A DNA stretch of 64,000 nucleotides, taken from contig UCAG01000001.1 in assembly GCA_900470285.1 (NCBI GenBank), positions 124,001 to 188,000 on the forward strand, written 5' to 3'. Positions 35,304 to 46,653 of this stretch are shown here, piece after piece. The notes under the pieces were generated by a model, which saw only the letters and a list, made by a program, of their open reading frames with translations, did not search any database and was not told the DNA's origin. Both the position numbers and the translations under genes were made by a program. Positions within the stretch are counted from its first letter, which is position 1; the number at the start of each line of letters is the position of its first letter. The DNA comes from Hyphomicrobiales bacterium (GTDB taxonomy: Bacteria; Pseudomonadota; Alphaproteobacteria; Rhizobiales; Rhizobiaceae).

Positions 35304-35417
35304 CACGTTTTATTCCTGCATAAGTTCAATTTCAAAATTTTCTGAAATTTCATAAAAGATGGGAAAATCACACACACAGCCTTTGCCAAACTGCAGCAAG
35401 CCAGCTATAACATTATT

Positions 35418-35591
35418 ATGACGACAGCTGATAGACAGGCCAACGGGCACGAGAGCAGAAAATTGCTTTGGATTAGCGGCGTGGTATTAATCACCGCTCT
35501 GGTCGCTGGTGCTTTGTTTGCAGGCTGGATGAATTACAGCGACACCATATTCATGACCATGCTCATGGATGGTATTTCATGGTGCTTCTGA
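35418..35591 (+). CDS. 57-residue single-helix membrane protein upstream of SCO
   Basis: An ATG frame too short for many gene finders: MTTADRQANGHESRKLLWIS at the start, then a hydrophobic helix GVVLITALVAGALFAGWM (about residues 20-37) and a short tail ending DGISWCF. It stops 11 bp before the SCO ATG and lies on the same strand. Codon use looks like its neighbours. Small proteins beside SCO genes sometimes assist copper delivery to cytochrome oxidase, but I do not recognise this one. The lone cysteine near the C terminus is noted. No ribosome site is strong. Confidence 0.6.
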   Translation: MTTADRQANGHESRKLLWISGVVLITALVAGALFAGWMNYSDTIFMTMLMDGISWCF

Positions 35592-35602
35592 GGATCTGAT
35601 TT

Positions 35603-36190
35603 ATGCGTAAATATCTTCCCGTTCTGGTGCTGTTTGTTGCTGCTTTCACAATCGGCATTGTCGGCTTTCAGGCCTATCGCGACAAACAAATGGCCTCCGG
35701 CGAAGAGAGTCCTTATGGCGGCGCGTTCAAACTTGTCTCTATGAATGGCAGTGAGATCACCGATCAGTCTCTGCGCGGTAATCCTTCAGTCGTGTTTTTC
35801 GGTTACACCCATTGTCCGGTTGTCTGCCCGACTACCCTTTTCGACCTCGACAGCTGGCTGAAAGAGCTCGGCCCTGAAGGGGCGGCTATTCGCGGCTATA
35901 TGGTCACTGTTGATCCTGAACGTGACACACCGGAATATATTCAGAAATACATCACCAATGTCTCCGACCGTATCACCGGCATTACGGGCGACCCGAAGGA
36001 CATTGCTGCGATGCTGAAGTCCTATAATATCTATGCCAAGAAAGTTGATGAAGACGGCGAGAATTACACGATGGATCACACCGCATCTATCCTGCTTCTC
36101 GATAAGAACGGTCGTCTGCGCTCAACCATCGCTTATGGCGAGCCGTCAGAAACAGCAATTTCCAAGCTGAAACGTCTGGCAGCAGGCTGA
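35603..36190 (+). CDS. SCO family copper chaperone (SenC/PrrC)
   Basis: Membrane-anchored thioredoxin-fold protein that delivers copper to the CuA site of cytochrome c oxidase. 195 residues: a membrane helix YLPVLVLFVAAFTIGIVGFQAY (about 4-25), then the copper-binding pair of cysteines in YTHCPVVCPTTLFDL (CxxxC, about residues 72-76) and the partner histidine in YTMDHTASILLLD (about 162). The ATG follows GAGGATCTG. Length and layout are standard. It lies just after a small membrane protein gene, with a hairpin terminator behind it. Confidence 0.95.
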   Translation: MRKYLPVLVLFVAAFTIGIVGFQAYRDKQMASGEESPYGGAFKLVSMNGSEITDQSLRGNPSVVFFGYTHCPVVCPTTLFDLDSWLKELGPEGAAIRGYMVTVDPERDTPEYIQKYITNVSDRITGITGDPKDIAAMLKSYNIYAKKVDEDGENYTMDHTASILLLDKNGRLRSTIAYGEPSETAISKLKRLAAG

Positions 36191-36227
36191 TTATAGCGGA
36201 TAGCATTCGCATCTGACCAAGCTTCGT

Positions 36228-36272
36228 GATAGAGCAGTTTTCCTGAGTAAGGAAACTGCTCTATTCTTTTTT
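36228..36272 (+). terminator. terminator after the SCO gene
   Basis: ATAGAGCAGTTTTCCT and AGGAAACTGCTCTAT arms (nearly perfect) followed by TCTTTTTT, 38 bp past the SCO stop. The AGAGC ends recall the palindromic repeats of the window. Confidence 0.9.
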
Positions 36273-36296
36273 ATAACTCCAATTCAGAGACCTCAC

Positions 36297-37175
36297 ATGG
36301 CACAGTACCGCTTATATCTCACACGGGACAAAGATCAGGCTGAGCAGATTTTCGATCTGCTTGAACCGGTATTTGAAGAAGATGGTCTGCCGCTGGCCAA
36401 TACTGAAATTGATGAGGACAAGCAGATTTATGAAATCTCGCTTTATACCGAAGATAAAGCCGGTGCTGACGAAGCCCTGCCGCGCATGGCAGCTTGTCTG
36501 GGCCTGAAACCGGACGAGATCGGCGTGGAAGAACTGCCGGATATTGACTGGGTTCTGCATTCCCTTGAAGGTCTGAAGCCTGTACGCGCCGGTCGTTTTT
36601 TCGTTCATGGCTCCCATGACCGCGACAAGCTGCAGGACAGCGATATCGGCATTGAAATCGATGCAGGTCTTGCTTTTGGTACCGGCCATCACGGCACCAC
36701 CGCCAGTTGCCTTGAGATGATTGAAGAAATCGTCGCGCTTGAAGAGCCGAAAAATGTACTGGATCTCGGCACCGGCAGCGCCGTTCTGGCCATTGCTGTT
36801 GCCAAATTACGCGACATTCCGGTACTTGCCACTGATATTGATCCTGTTGCCGTTGATGTGGCGCAGGAAAATGTGGTGAAGAACGGTGCCGACAAATGGG
36901 TTTCAACCCTCACCGCCACCGGCTTTGACAATCCTGATATGCAAGCTCGGGCACCTTTTGACCTGATCGTTGCCAATATTCTTGCCAATCCGCTGATTGA
37001 ACTGGCAAGCGAGATGCGCCAGCATGTGAAAGATAATGGCTCGCTGATCCTGTCCGGCATTCTGGAAACCCAGCGCGACAGCGTTCTTGCCGCCTATGAA
37101 GCGGCTGGTATTGAACATCACAAAACTATTTACAAAGAAAGCTGGGTTGCTCTTCACCTGAAGCCAAAGCTCTGA
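36297..37175 (+). CDS. prmA: ribosomal protein L11 methyltransferase
   Basis: SAM-dependent methylase that trimethylates lysines and the N-terminus of ribosomal protein L11. The 292-residue protein has an N-terminal substrate domain, then [19 protein letters not shown] (about 125-143) and the SAM motif [18 protein letters not shown] (about 156-173), followed by [16 protein letters not shown] and [15 protein letters not shown], the PrmA-type NxLxxPL site. Sequence ends KPKL. It stands between two terminator-bounded units and precedes the aminopeptidase P gene by 42 bp. Confidence 0.96.
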   Translation: MAQYRLYLTRDKDQAEQIFDLLEPVFEEDGLPLANTEIDEDKQIYEISLYTEDKAGADEALPRMAACLGLKPDEIGVEELPDIDWVLHSLEGLKPVRAGRFFVHGSHDRDKLQDSDIGIEIDAGLAFGTGHHGTTASCLEMIEEIVALEEPKNVLDLGTGSAVLAIAVAKLRDIPVLATDIDPVAVDVAQENVVKNGADKWVSTLTATGFDNPDMQARAPFDLIVANILANPLIELASEMRQHVKDNGSLILSGILETQRDSVLAAYEAAGIEHHKTIYKESWVALHLKPKL

Positions 37176-37217
37176 TTATAATCGGACTTCGAGGGATATA
37201 TTCAGGATCAGAATCTC

Positions 37218-39041
37218 ATGTTTCAGAACTTTGAAGTCAGCAGCAATCCGGCAACCGGTGCGCCGCGTGTAGCCAAATTGCGCGAGGAACTAAACCGTCT
37301 TCAGTTGGACGGTTTTCTTGTACCGCGTGCCGATGAGCATCAGGGCGAATATGTGCCGCTGCGTGCTCAGCGCCTTGGCTGGCTGACCGGCTTCACCGGT
37401 TCTGCCGGTGCAGCACTGATCCTGAAAACCAAAGCCTATGTCTTTGTCGACGGGCGCTACACATTGCAGGTTCGTACGCAAACCGATCCGGCAGTCTTTG
37501 ACATTGAAAGTTTGGTCGACAATCCTCCAGCCACATGGCTGGAGAAAAACGGGAAACGTCTGGTGATCGGCTTCGATCCCTGGCTGCACACAATTGCAGA
37601 AACCCGCGCGCTGAAAACAGCTCTTGAAGCACAGGGCGGCAAGCTTGTGCCGGTGCAGGATAATCTGGTGGATCTGGTCTGGAGTGACCAGCCAGCCGCC
37701 CCGCTGGAACCCGTGACCATACAGCCATTGCAATATGCCGGTCAGGAGCCACGCGCCAAGCTCAACTTGTTGAGTGAAGCAGTTGCGGCAAGCGGCGCCG
37801 GTGCAACCATCCTCACTGATCCGTCTTCCGTTGCATGGGCGTTTAATATTCGCGGCCGCGATGTCAGCAATACACCACTGCCTTTGAGCTTCGCGCTGAT
37901 TGCCGCGGATGGTCAGCACATCCTGTTTATTGATAAACGTAAACTGCCGATTGAAACCGAAGCCTACCTCACACAGCTAACCAGGATCGTTGCTCCAAAT
38001 CAGATGGAAAGCACACTGGCGCAGCTGGCTGGCGAAGGCACCAGCTTCATGCTGGATCCCGCACTTGCCGCGGAAAAACTGCGCATGATCATTACGCAGG
38101 CTAATGGCACCGTGGTTGAAGGTACCGACCCTGCCCGTCTGCCGCGCGCGATGAAAAACAAAGCTGAGCTGGACGGCTCCCGCGCTGCCCATGAGCGCGA
38201 TGGCGTGGCAATGGTCAAATTCTTTTCATGGCTCGACAGCCAACCTGCCGGCAGCGTGGATGAAATCAGTGCGGCACAACAGCTTGAGACAAGCCGCCGT
38301 ACTGTTGGTGAAATGTTTCAGAAACCTCTGGAAGACCTGTCTTTTGACAGTATCTCCGGCGCAGGTTCTGACGGCGCAATCATCCATTACCGCGTCAATA
38401 CAGATACGAACCGCACACTCAAAGATGGTGAACTGTATCTGATCGATTCCGGCGCGCAATATCGTGACGGCACAACAGATATCACCCGTACCGTGGCGAT
38501 TGGTGAAGTCTCTGCTTTTGAGAAGAAGACTTTCACATTGGTGCTGAAAGGCGTTATCGCACTGTCACGCCTGCGCTTCCCTGTCGGCACGCGCGGTCAG
38601 GATATTGATGCCTTTGCCCGTGCCGCTCTCTGGCAGCATGGCTATGACTACGCGCACGGCACCGGCCACGGCGTTGGTTCCTATCTCGCGGTTCATGAAG
38701 GGCCGCAGAGCATCTCAAAGCGTGGTGCACAAGAACTCAAAACCGGCATGATCCTGTCCAATGAGCCGGGCTATTATCGTCCGGGCGAATTCGGCATCCG
38801 CATTGAAAATCTGATTATCGTCAAAGAGCCGAAAGCAATTGATGGCGGCGATATCGCGATGCATGAGTTTGAAACGCTGACTTTCTGCCCGATTGATCAC
38901 CGTCTCATTGATGTTTCTCTGCTCAATACGGACGAACTGACGTGGCTCAATGATTATCATGCACAGACCCGCGACAAGTTACTGCCGCATTGCTCGGAAG
39001 ACGAAAAAAACTGGTTGATTGCAGCGACTGAAGCGCTGTAA
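37218..39041 (+). CDS. pepP: aminopeptidase P family protein
   Basis: Metallopeptidase (M24B) that removes an N-terminal residue preceding proline. The 607 residues make a three-domain protein: two creatinase-type domains (LREELNRLQLDGFLVPRADEHQGEYVP ... and VQDNLVDLVWSDQPAAP...) and the pita-bread catalytic domain. Metal ligands are visible: Asp in LIDSGAQYRDGTTDITRTVA (two), His in YAHGTGHGVGSYLAVHEGP, Glu in LSNEPGYYRPGEFGIRIENL (two). Larger than the 440-residue E. coli PepP, as in the XPNPEP group. Probably cotranscribed with prmA. Confidence 0.94.
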   Translation: MFQNFEVSSNPATGAPRVAKLREELNRLQLDGFLVPRADEHQGEYVPLRAQRLGWLTGFTGSAGAALILKTKAYVFVDGRYTLQVRTQTDPAVFDIESLVDNPPATWLEKNGKRLVIGFDPWLHTIAETRALKTALEAQGGKLVPVQDNLVDLVWSDQPAAPLEPVTIQPLQYAGQEPRAKLNLLSEAVAASGAGATILTDPSSVAWAFNIRGRDVSNTPLPLSFALIAADGQHILFIDKRKLPIETEAYLTQLTRIVAPNQMESTLAQLAGEGTSFMLDPALAAEKLRMIITQANGTVVEGTDPARLPRAMKNKAELDGSRAAHERDGVAMVKFFSWLDSQPAGSVDEISAAQQLETSRRTVGEMFQKPLEDLSFDSISGAGSDGAIIHYRVNTDTNRTLKDGELYLIDSGAQYRDGTTDITRTVAIGEVSAFEKKTFTLVLKGVIALSRLRFPVGTRGQDIDAFARAALWQHGYDYAHGTGHGVGSYLAVHEGPQSISKRGAQELKTGMILSNEPGYYRPGEFGIRIENLIIVKEPKAIDGGDIAMHEFETLTFCPIDHRLIDVSLLNTDELTWLNDYHAQTRDKLLPHCSEDEKNWLIAATEAL

Positions 39042-39062
39042 ATCATACCCATCGGCACAAAG

Positions 39063-39088
39063 AAAAACCGGCGCATGCGCCGGTTTTT
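39063..39088. terminator. bidirectional terminator, pepP/azlD
   Basis: A perfect 26-base palindrome: AAAAACCGGCGCA and its exact complement without a loop gap, flanked by A/T runs between convergent genes. Confidence 0.93.
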
Positions 39089-39109
39089 ATTATCAATCTT
39101 ATACCGATC

Positions 39110-39409
39110 TCAAAACGGCATATATTGGCGCAACAGCACAATCAGCACACCGCCAAAAATACACAGCGGAATAATACCGATACGGAATGCCGCCAGAGTA
39201 CAGAGCACCATGGTCACAAACTCTTTCCATCCCGCATTGAAAGCAGCAGGAGCAACAAGCGTTGTCAGCACTGCCGCAGGCACGGCATTGAGCCCAGCCT
39301 CAACGCGATAATGCACGCGCTCAAACTGCGAAAGAATGAGATGCCCCCCGATACGGGTAATATAAGTCAGCACAGCCGCGCCAAAAATAATCCAAACGGT
39401 TGAAGACAT
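39110..39409 (-). CDS. azlD: AzlD-type branched-chain amino acid exporter subunit
   Basis: A 99-residue membrane protein with three to four helices; TRIGGHLILSQFERVHYRVEAGLNAVPAAVLTTLVAPA (about residues 18-55) is the AzlD signature. Works with AzlC as a two-component exporter (LIV-E family) of branched-chain amino acids or analogues. Its ATG shares an A with the azlC stop codon (TAATG), a coupled pair. A strong terminator lies 20 bp further on. Confidence 0.9.
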   Translation of the reverse strand: MSSTVWIIFGAAVLTYITRIGGHLILSQFERVHYRVEAGLNAVPAAVLTTLVAPAAFNAGWKEFVTMVLCTLAAFRIGIIPLCIFGGVLIVLLRQYMPF

Positions 39410-40212
39410 TACTGCACGTCCTTCACAGTTTTCACCGGTTCATCATCCAGCGTAATCACGGTTTCACGGCCAGACAGCGGCTTGGCAATCATCACAGCAA
39501 CAGCAATCCCGCCAATGGCACCAATCGATACATGCCACGGCGAACCGATCCAAAAATAAGCGGCAACGGAGGTCACGGAGCTGGCAGCAACAATCGGCAG
39601 CCAGTTGGTACGGCTGCGAAAACCCATTACCAGCCCGAGAAAGTAAATCGGCAATAGCATATCAAGGCCGATGGCTTTCGGATCACCGATCATTCCGCCG
39701 AAGGTGGCGCCGAGATAGGCTTCAAAAACCCACATAGCGTAAAGCGGCGCGGCAAGTCCGATATACCAGATAAAGCTGATCGGCAGTTTCTGCTCAGCAC
39801 GCTTTTCACTCTCCGCATATTGCACATCAGTCAGAAAGAAGAAGGCGACAATCTGCTGTAACGGCGTGAAATGCTTAATCAGTCGTCCTGTACCTGCGGA
39901 ATACAATACGTGACGGAAATTCACTGCGAAAATCGACAGCAGAATCATCCAGGGCGCAACGTGATGGCCGAACAGTTCCATCCCCACCAGCTGACTGGCT
40001 CCGGCAAAAACCATAGCGCTCATCAGCACGGAATCCCAGACATTGAAGCCATTATCAACGGCAACCACACCAAACAGCAGGCCAAAAGGCGCGCTGGCAA
40101 GGGTCACAGGAATTGCACGTTTGAAGCCGTCATAAAACAATTCGGCATTCGTTTGTGCTGCACAGGTACCATCCTGAGGCAGCATTTTCGGATTACATCC
40201 ATCCATTTTCAT
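39409..40212 (-). CDS. azlC: AzlC-type branched-chain amino acid exporter
   Basis: A 267-residue membrane protein, seven or more helices. AIPVTLASAPFGLLFGVVAVDNGFNVWDSVLMSAMVFAGASQLVGMELF (about residues 33-81) is the AzlC core, followed by FRHVLYSAGTGRLIKHF and FFLTDVQYAESEKRAE. The start could be 40212 (MKMDGC), 40206 (MDGC) or the Met at MLPQDGT; I keep the longest. Forms a coupled pair with azlD. The window's other branched-chain gene is ilvIH, far away, so no regulatory link is proposed. Confidence 0.92.
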   Translation of the reverse strand: MKMDGCNPKMLPQDGTCAAQTNAELFYDGFKRAIPVTLASAPFGLLFGVVAVDNGFNVWDSVLMSAMVFAGASQLVGMELFGHHVAPWMILLSIFAVNFRHVLYSAGTGRLIKHFTPLQQIVAFFFLTDVQYAESEKRAEQKLPISFIWYIGLAAPLYAMWVFEAYLGATFGGMIGDPKAIGLDMLLPIYFLGLVMGFRSRTNWLPIVAASSVTSVAAYFWIGSPWHVSIGAIGGIAVAVMIAKPLSGRETVITLDDEPVKTVKDVQ

Positions 40213-40353
40213 TACCAGTATTTTTGCAAGCGCACCTGATGGTCACGATCGTCATCAACCCGCACTTGTCATCAAAGAATGGACTAAAGCAGAAAACTGC
40301 TCTCCGCTCCCACTCTGGTTATGAATAGGCTGATGCATAAAACCAATCAAGTG

Positions 40354-40375
40354 CAGGGCAGACACACCTGCCCTG
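40354..40375 (-). terminator. hairpin after ligA
   Basis: CAGGGCAG-N6-CTGCCCTG, 8-bp perfect arms, 17 bp past the ligA stop. The sequence after it on the minus strand is only moderately U-rich, so it is a probable, not certain, terminator. Confidence 0.6.
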
Positions 40376-40391
40376 TCATAAAGCCGGATAT

Positions 40392-42602
<2,211 letters not shown>

Positions 42603-42615
42603 TCAAGACTGAATT

Positions 42616-44295
42616 TTATGCAATCAAAGCGCCGTTTTCCCGCAGCAAACGCTCGGCAGCTGCGCGGGCTTCATCAGTCACACTGGCACCGGCGAGCATA
42701 CGCGCTATTTCTTCCTGGCGCTCGGCCACTTCCATTGTGCGGATAGAGGTGCGCATTTGCTCGCTCTCCCCTTGCGCCTTGGCGATCAGGAAATGCGTTG
42801 TCGCACGTGCTGCCACCTGCGGCGCATGGGTGACAGAAAGCACCTGCACATTGGAAGAAAGTCGTGCGAGACGCTGACCAATCGCATCAGCCACGGCACC
42901 AGCCACACCCGTATCAATTTCATCGAACACAAGGGTCGGTGCCGAGCCACGATCAGCAAGGGCAACTTTGAGCGCCAGCAGGAAACGGGACAATTCACCG
43001 CCCGAGGCGACTTTCATCATTGGCCCAGCGCGTGTACCCGGATTGGTACGCACCCAATATTCAACAATATCAATACCTTCAGCACTGCGATTTTCCGCAT
43101 CGGTTTCAATATTGACGATAAATTCCGCACGCTCCAGCTTCAGAGCCGGCAATTCCTGCATCACCGCCTGTGTCAGCGACTGCGCGACCTTTGCACGCTC
43201 TGCCGAGAGCGCAGCCGCCGCCGCATCATAGATTGCACGGTTTTCCTGCGCCTGCTTTTCCAGCTGTTCCAGCTTTTCCGCACCGGCATCAAGATCCTGC
43301 AAATCTGCATCCATCTTGTCGCGCAATGCAACCAGATTGGCCACCGGCACAGAGAATTTGCGTGATGCAGCACGCAGTGCAAACAAACGCTCTTCCACGG
43401 TTTCCAGTACACGCGGGTCAAAATCAATCTCGCGCATTGCCGTATCAATACCGCCTTGCGCATCGCCGAGACGGTCCAGCGCCTCGTCAATCGCTTTAAT
43501 CACCGGCTCCAGCAGATGTGGTGCTTCCGGCATTTTGCGTTCAAGACGGCGCACCAAAGCAGCCAGCGTCGGCACCGGCGACTCATGACCGGACAGCAGA
43601 TCATTGGCTTCGCTGACATCTGTCGCGATCTTCTCGGACTTCATCATGATAGAGCGCTTTTCAGCCAGCTCGTCTTCTTCGCCCTCTTGCGGATCGAGCT
43701 TGGAGAGTTCTTCAGCGGAGGCGCGCAAATAATCGGCCTCACGTGCTGCGGCTTCCACCTTGGCGCGATGCTTGACCAAAGCACTCTCGCTGTCGCGCCA
43801 TTGCTTATACAAACGGCGGAGCTGCAAAGTCTGTCCCTCCAGTCCGCCAAAAGCATCCAGCAGTGTACGGTGCAAATCTGTGTCAATCAGCGCACGATCA
43901 TCATGCTGACCGTGGATTTCCACCAGATGACGGCCAAGTTCACGCAGCAAACCAACGCTTGCCGCCTGATCATTAATGAAAACACGCGAACGCCCGTCAC
44001 TATTCTGCACACGGCGCAGAATAATATCACCATCATCACTGATTTCATTGTCTTTAAGGAAATGCCGGGCGGGATGATTGATGCCGACATCGAACACCGC
44101 CGTCACCTGCCCCTGATCCGCGCCATGACGCACAAGGGAAGCATCACCTCTGGCACCAAGCGCCAGAGACAAGCTGTCGAGCAAAATAGATTTACCTGCA
44201 CCGGTTTCGCCGGTGAGGACAGACAACCCTTTTTGAAACTCGATATCGAGTTTCTCAATCAGGACGATATCGCGGATCGACAGTTGCGCTAGCAT
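42616..44295 (-). CDS. recN: DNA repair protein RecN
   Basis: SMC-like ATPase of double-strand break repair. 559 residues: N-terminal LAQLSIRDIVLIEKLDIEFQKGLSVLTGETGAGKSILLDSLSLALGARGD with the Walker A at about residue 31, a long coiled-coil middle (AAAREADYLRASAEELSKLDPQEGEEDELAEKR), and the C-terminal ATPase half with the ABC signature GGELSRFLLALKVALA, and Walker B LVFDEIDTGVAGAVADAIGQRLARLSSNVQVLSVTHAPQVAA. Length usual. It begins 118 bp after bamD, separated by a large palindrome. Confidence 0.97.
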   Translation of the reverse strand: MLAQLSIRDIVLIEKLDIEFQKGLSVLTGETGAGKSILLDSLSLALGARGDASLVRHGADQGQVTAVFDVGINHPARHFLKDNEISDDGDIILRRVQNSDGRSRVFINDQAASVGLLRELGRHLVEIHGQHDDRALIDTDLHRTLLDAFGGLEGQTLQLRRLYKQWRDSESALVKHRAKVEAAAREADYLRASAEELSKLDPQEGEEDELAEKRSIMMKSEKIATDVSEANDLLSGHESPVPTLAALVRRLERKMPEAPHLLEPVIKAIDEALDRLGDAQGGIDTAMREIDFDPRVLETVEERLFALRAASRKFSVPVANLVALRDKMDADLQDLDAGAEKLEQLEKQAQENRAIYDAAAAALSAERAKVAQSLTQAVMQELPALKLERAEFIVNIETDAENRSAEGIDIVEYWVRTNPGTRAGPMMKVASGGELSRFLLALKVALADRGSAPTLVFDEIDTGVAGAVADAIGQRLARLSSNVQVLSVTHAPQVAARATTHFLIAKAQGESEQMRTSIRTMEVAERQEEIARMLAGASVTDEARAAAERLLRENGALIA

Positions 44296-44368
44296 GGCTG
44301 CCTTTTATAGCATTTTACAGTCAAATGACCACATTTGGCGTCGATAAATGCGGGGAAACAATAAGACT

Positions 44369-44405
44369 GAGCGAGTTGAAGTTATCATTTAACTACAACT
44401 CGCTC
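44369..44405. terminator. palindrome between bamD and recN
   Basis: GAGCGAGTTG and CAACTCGCTC arms (10 bp), extended by AAGTTA/TTAACT, around TCAT. It lies 8 bp after the bamD stop and may end bamD transcription or be one of the AGAGC-ended repeats. No U-run follows on the minus strand. Confidence 0.55.
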
Positions 44406-44413
44406 TGCCTGCA

Positions 44414-45319
44414 TTATGCTCCGCCCGTGATGAGCGAAGATGCTTTGGAAAGCCACGAACCGGAGTTTTCACGCGGCTCAAGACCACCACCCTGCAAGAG
44501 CTTATAAGAATCTTTATACCATGGACTGTCCGGGAAGTTCTTACCCAGAACCGCAGCAGCGGTCTGCGCTTCGGAAGTCAGACCCAGTGCAAAATACGCC
44601 TCAGTCAGACGAGCCAGCGCTTCTTCCACCTGACGGGTGTTGGAATATTCCTCAACCACATTACGGAAACGCTTGATCGCGCCAAGATATTCCTTGCGTT
44701 CAAGATAGTAGCGACCAACCTGCATATCCTTACCGGCGAGCTGGTCACGAGCAAAACGGATTTTGGTTTTGGCGTCTTCAACATATTCCGATTTCGGGAA
44801 ACGATCGATCACTTCCTGCATTGCAGCAATCGCACGGCGGCTTGCCGCCTGATCGCGCGTTACATCCGGAATCTGACGGAAATAGCTCAGACCGATGATG
44901 TAATAAGCATAAGCGGATTCATCCGAAGTCGGGTAAAGCGTGTTGTAACGCTTGGCCATTGAAATGGCCTCTTCATAATTACCTTTGCGGTAATTGGTGA
45001 ATGCGGACATGACCAGCGATTTACGCGCATATTCTGTGTAAGGATGCTGACGGTCAACAGCAGCGAATTTCTTCGACGCTTCGTCCAGACGTCCGGCTTC
45101 GAGATTGGCAAGACCTTCATTATAAAGCTTGTCTGCCGGATCAATGCTCTCGACATATTTGGACAGGTCAACATCTTTTTCGCCGGAGGCACAACCTGCA
45201 AGCGCCATTGTCAGCACGACAGCACTGGTCGCCATTGCCAGCTTGGTCATTTTACGAATTTGAGAACCCTCAGCACCAGTAACATTGGCTGCAGTATCTG
45301 GGAATTTAGAAATCGTCAT
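44414..45319 (-). CDS. bamD: outer membrane assembly lipoprotein BamD
   Basis: Essential lipoprotein of the BAM complex that folds outer-membrane beta-barrels. The start ATG at 45319 ([13 protein letters not shown]) follows GGAGACAGC. A signal with lipobox LAGC ([17 protein letters not shown], about residues 29-45) is present, and the mature part has TPR repeats: [86 protein letters not shown], and more to [13 protein letters not shown]. About 301 residues; a frame continuing further upstream is unsupported. In many Hyphomicrobiales bamD follows lpxC. Confidence 0.94.
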   Translation of the reverse strand: MTISKFPDTAANVTGAEGSQIRKMTKLAMATSAVVLTMALAGCASGEKDVDLSKYVESIDPADKLYNEGLANLEAGRLDEASKKFAAVDRQHPYTEYARKSLVMSAFTNYRKGNYEEAISMAKRYNTLYPTSDESAYAYYIIGLSYFRQIPDVTRDQAASRRAIAAMQEVIDRFPKSEYVEDAKTKIRFARDQLAGKDMQVGRYYLERKEYLGAIKRFRNVVEEYSNTRQVEEALARLTEAYFALGLTSEAQTAAAVLGKNFPDSPWYKDSYKLLQGGGLEPRENSGSWLSKASSLITGGA

Positions 45320-45635
45320 GCTGTCTCCGGTGTTTCGGCAACACAAATCATGGGCAAATCATTCCTGTGTCAGAGGGTTCATAAACCATAGCTGAGAACA
45401 ATCGGCAATGTTAATACAAGTTTATTCGCACTGCTTCGAGACTGCAATGCCTGCCAGACACGACTTTTTCAACCCGTACAGTCATAAAACAGCAAAATCT
45501 CTTACCAACCGCCATCACACTGCATGTGTTCGCGGCTCAATTAAGGCTGACAGAACAGACTCACAAAGAATCATTGAGTAATGTGTCCTGATTATCATTT
45601 ATAGTTGCGTGCTGTGTTCTTCAGATAACAAAAAC
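45320..45635. other. gene-free stretch between lpxC and bamD
   Basis: 316 bp without a coding frame I can support; it must hold the bamD promoter. Two GANTC sites (45558-45562 and 45568-45572) lie 14 bp apart near its right end. No terminator of lpxC is evident. Confidence 0.4.
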
Positions 45636-46496
45636 TCAGCTTTCCAGCCGGAAATGGTCCTGATTTTCCAGCAATGCCTTCACCAGATGCGCATTCAGCT
45701 TATGACCGCCGCGATAAGAACGGAAAAGACCACGGAACGGATGCCCCGCCAGCGCCAGATCACCGACAGAATCCAGCAATTTATGACGCACGAATTCGTC
45801 CGGATAGTGCAGCCCGTCAGGATTAAGCACCTCACCCTCATCGCCGATAGCAATAGAATTTTCCAGCGACGAACCAAGCGCCAGCCCCATTGAGCGCAGC
45901 TTTTCTACATCGCGCATAAAACCGAAGGTACGCGCTTTAGCGATTTCACGCTCAAAAACATCGGCATCAAGATCAAAGCTGAAAGACTGACGGCCGATAG
46001 AGGCGACAGGAAAATCAATTTCCACCTCATAGCGGGTACCGTCATACGGTATAAACTCTGCCCAATTTTGTCCGTCTTCCACACGCATCGGCTTCAAAAT
46101 AGTTAGATACTGACGCGGGGCATCCTGCTTCACTAATCCGGCCTTGCGGAATGCCCTGATAAATTCAGCCGAACCGCCACCGAGGATCGGCACTTCAGGG
46201 CCGTCAATTGCAATAGTCAGATTATCAATGCCAAGCGCTGCAATCGCTGCCATCAGGTGCTCAATTGTACTGACACCAAAATCAGCAGAGCCGATTGACG
46301 TATTCAGTGTTGTTGAGCCAAGGGAGGCAGACAGTGCAGGAATACTCTCGCGACGCCCTTCGCTGTTGTGGCGAATAAAAACAATACCGTGGTTCGCAGG
46401 AGCCGGGCTGATATCCAGCGTCACAGGCTTGCCGCCATGCACACCAAACCCCGAGAGCGGGAATGATCCGGCTATTGTTTGCTGCATAGTTTTCAT
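45636..46496 (-). CDS. lpxC: UDP-3-O-acyl-GlcNAc deacetylase
   Basis: Zinc-dependent committed step of lipid A synthesis. From ATG 46496 (MKTMQQTIAGSFPLSGFGVHGG; ribosome site CAGGA six bases upstream) the protein has 286 residues. Zinc ligands and catalytic residues are visible: STIEHLMAAIAALGIDN (His), DEFVRHKLLDSVGDLALAG (His and Asp), GHPFRGLFRSYRGGHKLN (His). The frame extends 12 codons further, less likely. It follows ftsZ closely, the typical order at the end of the dcw cluster, and is separated from it by the ftsZ terminator. Confidence 0.95.
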   Translation of the reverse strand: MKTMQQTIAGSFPLSGFGVHGGKPVTLDISPAPANHGIVFIRHNSEGRRESIPALSASLGSTTLNTSIGSADFGVSTIEHLMAAIAALGIDNLTIAIDGPEVPILGGGSAEFIRAFRKAGLVKQDAPRQYLTILKPMRVEDGQNWAEFIPYDGTRYEVEIDFPVASIGRQSFSFDLDADVFEREIAKARTFGFMRDVEKLRSMGLALGSSLENSIAIGDEGEVLNPDGLHYPDEFVRHKLLDSVGDLALAGHPFRGLFRSYRGGHKLNAHLVKALLENQDHFRLES

Positions 46497-46591
46497 AACA
46501 ATCCTGCTTCCTGTCTTATCTGCCAGTTTCATATAAGACGCTCAGCCTCAAGGCTCAATCTTGCTCGCCGATAAAACATCATCCTTGAAAC

Positions 46592-46625
46592 AAAAAAACA
46601 CCGCGTCCTTGATGGGAACGCGGTG
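46592..46625 (-). terminator. ftsZ terminator
   Basis: CACCGCGT and ACGCGGTG arms with an 11-base loop, followed on the minus strand by seven U residues, 28 bp past the ftsZ stop. Confidence 0.88.
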
Positions 46626-46653
46626 AAATTTAAGCAAAAGGTATTTTTTCAGA

